A DNA stretch of 7,067 nt from positions 4,620 through 11,686 of the forward strand of contig JAUMVL010000043.1 in assembly GCA_030530185.1 (NCBI GenBank). The letters are read 5' to 3'. Shown here in pieces: positions 1-4,833 of the stretch. The position numbers were made by a program, and so were the translations under genes. Within the stretch, counting starts at the first letter, position 1, and each line of letters opens with the position of its first letter. The notes beneath the pieces were generated by a model. It saw nothing but the letters and a program-made list of their open reading frames with translations. It ran no database searches and was not told the origin of the DNA. The DNA comes from Clostridia bacterium (lineage in GTDB: Bacteria; Bacillota; Clostridia; Christensenellales; CAG-138).

Positions 1-360
1 GTGATGCGGGAACAATTGAATGGAATCATTCACCCGTACGTGCTGAGATGCCTGCGGGAAGAGACTGCCGGCAGCTCCGCCAAGCGCATCATCTGGGAAG
101 TTCCGCTGTTGTTTGAAAGCGGATTCGATCGTTATTGTGCGCGAACGGTCGCTGTTTTATGCGCGGAGGAGATCCGCACCGAGCGGATCTGTCTGCGCAA
201 TCATACCACAAAGGAACAGGCGCTATCCCGTATTCGAGCACAGATGACCGATGCGGAACGTGCCGCTCGCGCAGACGATGTGCTGTATAATGAGGGAAGC
301 GTGCAGGCGCTAAGGTATGCGGTTGCTAAGCTTGTGAAAACATGGGAGGAGCTTGGATGA
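1..360 (+). CDS. coaE: Dephospho-CoA kinase, C-terminal part (5' end outside window)
   Basis: This gene catalyses the last step of coenzyme A synthesis, the ATP-dependent phosphorylation of the 3'-hydroxyl of dephospho-CoA, in the cytoplasm. The reading frame is open from base 1 and ends with TGA at 358-360. About 119 codons are visible, against roughly 200 for the family, so the N-terminal P-loop (GxxGxGKS) part lies upstream. Family signatures seen are LNGIIHP near the start, VPLLFESGFD (residues about 34-43 of the visible part), an RICLRN segment, RIRAQM, and the closing AD(D)VLYNEGS. The GTG and ATG at bases 1-6 are internal codons, not a start. The stop overlaps the next gene's start by 4 bases (ATGA). 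A coaE-lytic transglycosylase order, often behind polA, is common in Clostridia. Family assignment is secure; only the partial extent limits it. Confidence 0.93.
   Translation: MMREQLNGIIHPYVLRCLREETAGSSAKRIIWEVPLLFESGFDRYCARTVAVLCAEEIRTERICLRNHTTKEQALSRIRAQMTDAERAARADDVLYNEGSVQALRYAVAKLVKTWEELG
345..350 (+). promoter_or_regulatory. Shine-Dalgarno site of the lytic transglycosylase gene
   Basis: GGAGGA lies 6 bases before the ATG at 357. It decides the start: an in-frame ATG at 342 lies before this site and could not use it, so 357 is preferred. The site is inside the last codons of coaE. Confidence 0.8.
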
Positions 361-953
361 CCAAAAAACAAAAGATGATTCTATGGATCGGCGTCGGCAT
401 TGCGGGCTTTCTGCTGCTTGTGATTTTGATCGGCGGAATCCTTATCCCGACTGTTTTGAAATCCTATTTCAAATTGGAGCATCGGGACTGGATCGAGCAG
501 TACAGCAACGCATATGAGGTTGACCCGTATCTTGTCAGTGCAGTAATTTTTTGTGAGAGCAAATACCGTCCCGATGCGATAAGCCGTGCGGGGGCGCGCG
601 GGTTGATGCAGATTATGCCGGCAACCGGCGCCGAGATTGCAGAAGCGCTCGGGGAGGCATACGATCCGGATCAATTGTTCGATCCGGAAACTTCCATTCG
701 CTATGGAACGTATTACCTTCGGATGCAGCTCGACCGGTTCGACAACAATCCGGCGGTCGTCCTCGCAGCGTACAATGCAGGCCCGCATCGCGCGGAGCAA
801 TGGGTCGCCGATTACGGGTTGGACAGCAGAGGACATATCTGCTATATTCCGTTCCAAGAAACCGATCACTATGTTGATAAAGTGCTTGGTGCACAGAAAG
901 TATATGAGGCGCTCTACCGGAATGCTTTTTCCGCCGGAGCGGAGGAGGAGTGA
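357..953 (+). CDS. Membrane-anchored SLT-type lytic transglycosylase
   Basis: This is a probable murein lytic transglycosylase (GH23, Slt70-like catalytic domain). It would cleave the MurNAc-GlcNAc bond of peptidoglycan with 1,6-anhydro product formation, outside the membrane. The protein has 198 residues from the ATG at 357. Residues 8-34 form one hydrophobic helix after a Lys-rich start (MTKKQK), read as an uncleaved signal anchor. The SLT domain spans about 44-187: catalytic Glu67 in FCESKYRPDAIS, then GLMQIMP (82-88), AYNAGP (138-143), and a terminal ETDHYVDKV segment typical of the fold. All core motifs are intact. The start overlaps the coaE stop (ATGA), and lspA begins 3 bases after the stop. 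It has only the catalytic domain, with no LysM or other wall-binding module. The exact substrate and physiological role cannot be read from sequence. Confidence 0.9.
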   Translation: MTKKQKMILWIGVGIAGFLLLVILIGGILIPTVLKSYFKLEHRDWIEQYSNAYEVDPYLVSAVIFCESKYRPDAISRAGARGLMQIMPATGAEIAEALGEAYDPDQLFDPETSIRYGTYYLRMQLDRFDNNPAVVLAAYNAGPHRAEQWVADYGLDSRGHICYIPFQETDHYVDKVLGAQKVYEALYRNAFSAGAEEE

Positions 954-956
954 ACA

Positions 957-1676
957 ATGTGGGTTTTGTGGACTTCACTGATCGTAATCTTACTGGATCA
1001 GGCTTCCAAATATGCAATCTATTACGGCCATGTGGTCGGAACGCTCGGGTATACCGGAGCGCCGACGGATTTGGCCGCATTGAAAGCTTTTTTGGCAACG
1101 GTAGCCAATCGAAACGCGATTCCGCAGGACGGGAATTTCCTGGTGCTCAGTTTTACGGCAAACGATGCGGCCTTGTTCGGGATCGGGAACGGTACGGCGT
1201 GGGCGGCACGGCTGCTGGCGGCGCTGACGTCGGTCTTTTTATTCCTGCTTTTGTTCTTTGCTGTCCGGACGGCAAAGAAACTGAGCCGGTACAGCGCGAT
1301 TACGTTCGGACTTTTGATCGGCGGCTCGATCGGAAATCTGTTCGATCGAATCGCATTCGGCTATGTGCGCGATATGATCTACGCGAAATTCATTGATTTT
1401 CCGATCTTCAATATTGCGGATTCTGCTATTTGCATCGCAATCGGACTGTTGATTCTCGAAACGCTTCTGATCAAGCGAGACGGATTGTTTGATGCCATTG
1501 AAGACGATGTGCGCTACCTGTTCCATTTGCCGACACGGCAGGAAGCGGAGGCGGAGGAAAAAGCGCGAAAGGCGAAGCATTTATCCCGCTTCGAGGAAGA
1601 GATTCCGGACGATGAGCCGAAGGAAGAACCGCCTTTGGAGCCGGTCGAACCGGATTCCGATACGGACGAGCCATGA
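957..1676 (+). CDS. lspA: Lipoprotein signal peptidase (signal peptidase II), enlarged form
   Basis: LspA is the membrane aspartic peptidase that removes the signal peptide from prolipoproteins after lipid transfer to the lipobox Cys. The protein is 239 residues, against about 150-170 usually. Visible family features are an N-terminal membrane helix ending in LLDQASK (D14), a FTANDAALFG segment (66-75) matching the usual N-x-G-A-A-F-G box, two central hydrophobic helices, GNLFDR with catalytic Asp130, and FNIADSA with catalytic Asp155, followed by the last helix to about 171. Two additions explain the length: the loop between D14 and N69 is about 20 residues longer than usual, and a cytoplasmic tail follows from about 175 to 239, rich in Glu, Asp and Pro. 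GGAGGAGG at 941-948 precedes the ATG with good spacing. The stop overlaps the next start (ATGA at 1673-1676). Confidence 0.93.
   Translation: MWVLWTSLIVILLDQASKYAIYYGHVVGTLGYTGAPTDLAALKAFLATVANRNAIPQDGNFLVLSFTANDAALFGIGNGTAWAARLLAALTSVFLFLLLFFAVRTAKKLSRYSAITFGLLIGGSIGNLFDRIAFGYVRDMIYAKFIDFPIFNIADSAICIAIGLLILETLLIKRDGLFDAIEDDVRYLFHLPTRQEAEAEEKARKAKHLSRFEEEIPDDEPKEEPPLEPVEPDSDTDEP
1637..1658 (+). other. Small hairpin in the end of lspA, just before the next start
   Basis: CCGGT (1641-1645) and ACCGG (1649-1653) form a perfect 5-bp stem with loop CGA. It extends through GGA (1637-1639) and TCC (1656-1658) with small bulges. It lies inside lspA codons and ends 14 bases before the ATG at 1673. 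There is no T-run, so it is not an intrinsic terminator. It may be only a by-product of the coding sequence. Confidence 0.35.
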
Positions 1677-2620
1677 ATACAGAAACCATCGCTTTCATTG
1701 CGGAAGAAGACGCTGCGCGTGCGGATGCGTTCCTTGCAGCAAATATGGAAGCAACCCGTTCCCAGATTCAAAAGTGGATCAAGGATGGCGGCTTGACGGT
1801 TAACAGCAGGCAAGCAAAGGCGAATACGTCTGTTAAAGCTGGGGATACGTTGGTTCTGCACGTGCCGATTTTAGAGCAGACCGAGATTGTTCCGCAGAAC
1901 ATCCCGCTGCAAATCGTGTATGAGGATGCCGACCTTTGCGTGATTCAAAAACCGAAAGGGTTGGTCGTTCATCCGGCTCCCGGGAATCCGGACGGCACGC
2001 TTGTGAATGCGCTTTTGTATCATTTTGAACAGCTCAGCCGCGTCGGCGGAGCAGACCGCCCGGGCATCGTACATCGGATTGATAAGGATACTTCCGGTTT
2101 GTTGGTCGTTTCAAAGAATGATACGGCGCATGAACGATTGGCTGCACAGTTTGCCGACCATTCGGCGCATCGCAGCTATGTCTGTCTTGTGCATGGAAAC
2201 CTGAAGGAGGATCAGGGAACGATCGACGCACCGATCGGGCGACATCCGACAGATCGCAAGCGCATGGCGGTTGTCGCCAATGGCAGAAGAGCCGTGACGC
2301 ATTGGAAGGTGCTTGCGCGATACGGCGATGCAACGTTCCTGCAGGTTGAATTGGAGACCGGCCGGACGCATCAGATCCGCGTTCATATGGCATACTGCAA
2401 GCATCCGATTCTCGGCGATCCGTTGTACGGTTCGATTTCCCCGAAGCTCGGACTGTATTCTCAGGCGCTGCATGGGTATCGCTTGACGTTCGTGCATCCG
2501 AGCACGGGAGAACAGATGACCTTTTATGCACCGCTGCCCGATGACTTTTTAACGGCGTTAAAACGTCTGTCACCCGACGGGAATTTACCTGAATGGTCGA
2601 TGGAAGGAGAAGCCATATGA
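1673..2620 (+). CDS. rluD: RluD/RluA-family pseudouridine synthase
   Basis: This is a cytoplasmic RNA-modifying enzyme that isomerises uridine to pseudouridine, in this subfamily usually in 23S rRNA. The protein is 315 residues. An S4 RNA-binding domain occupies about 13-64 (ARADAFLA through AGDTLVLHV). The catalytic domain follows, with the signature HRIDKDTSGLL (134-144) holding catalytic Asp137, then the Arg/His motif GRTHQIRVHM (230-239) and HPILGDPLYG (244-253). Length and domain order are normal. The start overlaps the lspA stop by 4 bases. I see no properly spaced Shine-Dalgarno: the only similar run, GGACGAG at 1664-1670, is 2 bases from the ATG. Translation probably depends on ribosomes finishing lspA. 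The lspA-synthase order matches B. subtilis lspA-ylyB. The symbol is used at family level; the exact uridine target is not determined. Confidence 0.92.
   Translation: MNTETIAFIAEEDAARADAFLAANMEATRSQIQKWIKDGGLTVNSRQAKANTSVKAGDTLVLHVPILEQTEIVPQNIPLQIVYEDADLCVIQKPKGLVVHPAPGNPDGTLVNALLYHFEQLSRVGGADRPGIVHRIDKDTSGLLVVSKNDTAHERLAAQFADHSAHRSYVCLVHGNLKEDQGTIDAPIGRHPTDRKRMAVVANGRRAVTHWKVLARYGDATFLQVELETGRTHQIRVHMAYCKHPILGDPLYGSISPKLGLYSQALHGYRLTFVHPSTGEQMTFYAPLPDDFLTALKRLSPDGNLPEWSMEGEAI
2602..2610 (+). promoter_or_regulatory. Shine-Dalgarno site of the DUF885 gene
   Basis: GGAAGGAGA lies 6 bases before the ATG at 2617. It supports 2617 rather than the in-frame ATG at 2593, which precedes the site and would add eight polar residues in front of a clear signal peptide. 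Confidence 0.8.
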
Positions 2621-4509
2621 GATTGTTTTGGAAAAAAGGAATTGCAGCTTTCTTGAGCTTGCTGATGATTGCATCGTCAGTCGGGTGCTCGTATGCTGTG
2701 CTTGGCTGCACGGCTTATAGCTGCGCATCCTGTACACCGGATGAAATCAAGGAGCAGGTAGCCGATACGATCAAGGAGGAGATCTCAGTCGTCGTACCGC
2801 AGATCGGGGATGTTTTGCAGCAGCCTACGGAGACTGCCGTACCGCATCAGAAGGAAGAGGGAACAACCGCAGCGAATGAAGCGTTTTTGTCTCTCGATCG
2901 GGAACTGTTTACGTGGTATGTCACAAGTGATGTTGTAACGCTCGATCAGTACTGCTATCGGCCCGAAAACTTCGGAATTGATCGGTCTTCGGTTCCTGTT
3001 ACACTCGGAGACTTTTCCGAAGAAGCGCAGAACGAATGGATTGCTGATTGCAGAAACCAGCTGGAACGTCTTAAAAAGATGGATGCCGAGAATCTCGGTG
3101 AGCAGAATCGATTCGCATATGACAACTATGTCCGGTACTTTGAAAACGAAATTGCCTATGACGGCCTGTTCTATTATTACGAACCGCTGGATGAATACGT
3201 CGGCCTTCATCTGAACTTGCCGCTGACGTTCGGCTTGTATGAGTTTCGGGACATTACGGATGTGGAAAATTATCTTGTCCTGCTTGCGGACGTGCCGCGG
3301 TATTTCGATCAGGTTTTGCAGTTTGAAAAAAAGCGTGCAGAGCTTGGCATCTTCATGACGGAAACCATGCTTGATTCCGTGCTGAATGATTTGGATCAGG
3401 TGATCGCATCCCGTTCGTCCAACTACTTATATTCCACGATTCGTGAAGCACTTGACGATGTTTCCTGGCTGGATAACGTGCAGCGCGAGGCGTATTACGA
3501 AAAGAACGATGCATTGGTCGCAGGCGCGTTTACCGATGCCTATGCATCGCTTCGCAACGGGCTTGAGGAGCTGCGTCCGTATTGCAGAAAATTCGTTGGC
3601 GCGAAGGAGCTTGATGAAAAATCCGCACAATACTTCGCTTTGAAGTTTCGGACAGAATCCGGCAGTGATCTGTCGATTCCCGATGCGATTGATTTTTTGG
3701 AGCATACCTCCGAGGATTTATACTATGCGCTGATGGCAGCTTATCATCAATCCTCGCAAAAGGAGATTCGAATGACCACGGGCACGGTGGCAGGGGATGA
3801 ACGTTATCTGAAAACGTTGATTACGGACATCGTTCCGCCAATGCCGAACGTCAAAGTCACATATCACAACATTCCGCCGGAGCTGCAGGATGGCTTCAGC
3901 CCCGCGGCATATCTGATTCCGGCGAGCGATCACTACACGGAGAACACGGTCCTGATCAATCCGGCTGTGGAAACGGATCTGATGACACTGGCGCACGAGG
4001 GCTACCCCGGACACATGTTCCAGTATACATATCAGTTCGATCTTGGGACTATACCGCTGTTCCAAATGACGATTGAACCGATCGGTTACGCGGAAGGCTG
4101 GGCCAAAAACGCGGAATACAGCATCGCCAAACGCGCCGATATGTTTGGCGCGGCCGATTGCTGCGCAGATGTCTTGAACGACAACCTGACCTATTTGATC
4201 GTTGCAATGTGCTCGCTCAAGGTCAACGGGCAGGGCTGTTCAAAGACGGATATGATCAAGTATCTTGAGGAATGGGGACTGGATGAATCGGCGGATCTGA
4301 TTTACGAGATGGCCGTGAATATGCCGATCTACTATTTCAAGTACGTCATGGGCTTTAGTCAACAGTTTGAATTGACCGAGAATTGCCGGGAGCTTTTTGA
4401 TTTCCGCGATAAGGATTTCTATGCGGAATATCTGTCCTGGGGACCGACGTATTTTGATTTGCTCGAACCGAAGATGCTCGATTGGGCAACCCGCAATGCG
4501 GCAAAATAA
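2617..4509 (+). CDS. DUF885-family putative metallopeptidase, probable lipoprotein
   Basis: The protein has 630 residues from the ATG at 2617. The N-terminus is MRLFWKK, then a hydrophobic stretch (about 8-23), then Cys24 in SSVGC, which resembles a type II (lipoprotein) signal; position -3 is Ser, so the lipobox is not perfect, and Cys31 (AVLGC) is an alternative. Residues 40-90 look like a polar linker. The rest matches DUF885: a long helical body, then HEGYPGH (His460, Glu461, His466), then EGWAKNAEY with Glu493, and a C-terminal YYFKYVMGFSQ and YLSWGPTYFDLLEP region. The HExxPGH pattern plus the downstream EGWA Glu is the expected metal-binding and catalytic set of this family, so a zinc-dependent peptidase on the outer face of the membrane is a reasonable inference; the substrate is unknown. 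It overlaps the upstream gene by 4 bases (ATGA), and lspA is two genes upstream. Confidence 0.85.
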   Translation: MRLFWKKGIAAFLSLLMIASSVGCSYAVLGCTAYSCASCTPDEIKEQVADTIKEEISVVVPQIGDVLQQPTETAVPHQKEEGTTAANEAFLSLDRELFTWYVTSDVVTLDQYCYRPENFGIDRSSVPVTLGDFSEEAQNEWIADCRNQLERLKKMDAENLGEQNRFAYDNYVRYFENEIAYDGLFYYYEPLDEYVGLHLNLPLTFGLYEFRDITDVENYLVLLADVPRYFDQVLQFEKKRAELGIFMTETMLDSVLNDLDQVIASRSSNYLYSTIREALDDVSWLDNVQREAYYEKNDALVAGAFTDAYASLRNGLEELRPYCRKFVGAKELDEKSAQYFALKFRTESGSDLSIPDAIDFLEHTSEDLYYALMAAYHQSSQKEIRMTTGTVAGDERYLKTLITDIVPPMPNVKVTYHNIPPELQDGFSPAAYLIPASDHYTENTVLINPAVETDLMTLAHEGYPGHMFQYTYQFDLGTIPLFQMTIEPIGYAEGWAKNAEYSIAKRADMFGAADCCADVLNDNLTYLIVAMCSLKVNGQGCSKTDMIKYLEEWGLDESADLIYEMAVNMPIYYFKYVMGFSQQFELTENCRELFDFRDKDFYAEYLSWGPTYFDLLEPKMLDWATRNAAK

Positions 4510-4536
4510 TCTGCGCGGAAAAGAACGAAATCGTGC

Positions 4537-4564
4537 TTGACAAGCGTCGATTTTGTGATACAAT
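4537..4564 (+). promoter_or_regulatory. Sigma-70/SigA-type promoter of valS
   Basis: A perfect TTGACA (-35, 4537-4542) is followed after 16 bases by TACAAT (-10, 4559-4564), which is preceded by TG one base upstream (4556-4557), an extended -10. Transcription should start near 4571, giving a leader of about 260 bases. It lies 27 bases after the DUF885 stop, with no terminator hairpin between them. Confidence 0.85.
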
Positions 4565-4585
4565 CGAACAAAAGACTGTGAAAAA

Positions 4586-4700
4586 GAGGAGTACGGTGTC
4601 GTATCCGGCAGAGAGACCGTTCCATGGCTGAAAGAACGGTTCGGGCGTATGATTCCGGAAGGTCGCTTTGGAGTCGGTGCAATGAACTCAAGTAGTTGTA
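4586..4700 (+). other. T-box Stem I domain with specifier loop region
   Basis: Proposed pairing by eye: G4601-U-A and CCGG (4605-4608) with UCGG (4674-4677) and UGC (4678-4680), one base bulged, form the helix between the specifier loop and the AG bulge. A 7-bp helix (4616-4622 with 4634-4640) closes the distal loop. The specifier loop then lies between about 4590-4600 and 4681-4694. The lower base helix could not be drawn with confidence. Confidence 0.6.
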
Positions 4701-4730
4701 TTCGCGTCGCTGCGTTATCGGCGTTGAGAG

Positions 4731-4753
4731 AAACGAACGATTCCCGTTCGTTT
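4731..4753 (+). other. Perfect 9-bp hairpin before the antiterminator (T-box Stem III)
   Basis: AAACGAACG (4731-4739) pairs fully with CGTTCGTTT (4745-4753) around the loop ATTCC. Its position between Stem I and the T-box sequence is that of Stem III in canonical leaders. Confidence 0.8.
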
Positions 4754-4756
4754 AAC

Positions 4757-4790
4757 AAAGGTGGTACCGCGAACGTTCCATTCGTCCTTT
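4757..4790 (+). promoter_or_regulatory. T-box antiterminator
   Basis: AAAGG (4757-4761) pairs with CCTTT (4786-4790). The 7-base bulge TGGTACC (4762-4768) follows, then GCGAA (4769-4773) pairs with TTCGT (4781-4785, one G-U), leaving the loop CGTTCCA. This is the standard T-box antiterminator shape, with TGGT in the bulge free to bind a tRNA ACCA end. It uses bases 4781-4790, which are needed by the terminator stem and loop. Confidence 0.9.
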
Positions 4791-4810
4791 GACGGATGGA
4801 ACTTTTATTA
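4775..4810 (+). terminator. Regulated intrinsic terminator of the T-box leader
   Basis: GTTCCATTCGTC (4775-4786) pairs over 12 bp, with one T-G wobble, with GACGGATGGAAC (4791-4802) around the tetraloop CTTT. TTTTATTA follows directly. It overlaps the antiterminator, so only one of the two can form. Confidence 0.93.
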
Positions 4811-4820
4811 TTCAAAAGAC

Positions 4821-4826
4821 GGAGGA
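4821..4826 (+). promoter_or_regulatory. Shine-Dalgarno site of valS
   Basis: GGAGGA lies 7 bases before the ATG at 4834. It fixes this start rather than the in-frame ATG four codons later (4846), and it lies downstream of the leader terminator, as expected for control by attenuation. Confidence 0.88.
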
Positions 4827-4833
4827 TGTGCAC

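Larger units (their letters stand above)
4571..4810 (+). ncRNA. T-box riboswitch leader of valS
   Basis: This leader senses uncharged tRNA and lets transcription continue into valS when the cognate tRNA is not aminoacylated. Conserved parts occur in the right order. AGTA is at 4590-4593, in the 5' side of the specifier loop. The AG-bulge motif CAGAGAG is at 4609-4615. A distal hairpin, ACCGTTC (4616-4622) with GAACGGT (4634-4640), has GGCTGAAAG across its loop. CTTTGGAGT is at 4666-4674, and a GAA box at 4684-4686. A 9-bp hairpin follows at 4731-4753. The T-box sequence AAAGGTGGTACCGCG is at 4757-4771, and the transcription terminator ends the leader. Its TGGT would pair with an ACCA tRNA end, so the expected discriminator base is A, as in tRNA-Val. 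The specifier triplet is not clear (see findings). The start is inferred from the promoter. Confidence 0.93.

Noticed and set aside
1..6. GTG-ATG at the window start as a possible gene start
   Set aside because: CoaE needs an N-terminal P-loop region that is absent here, so these are internal codons of a gene cut by the window edge.
342..356. Upstream in-frame ATG for the lytic transglycosylase
   Set aside because: The Shine-Dalgarno GGAGGA lies after this ATG and is well spaced for 357, and 357 gives a normal Lys-rich start before the membrane helix.
950..1396. Plus-strand frame of 148 codons overlapping lspA
   Set aside because: It is a frame-shifted shadow of lspA; the lspA frame carries both catalytic Asp motifs.
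2593..2616. Upstream in-frame ATG for the DUF885 gene
   Set aside because: The Shine-Dalgarno lies downstream of it, and starting here would place charged residues in front of a typical signal peptide.
2034..2711. Minus-strand open frame of 225 codons
   Set aside because: It is antisense to the RluD-family gene and the signal peptide of the DUF885 gene, with no family motif and no ribosome site that stands out.
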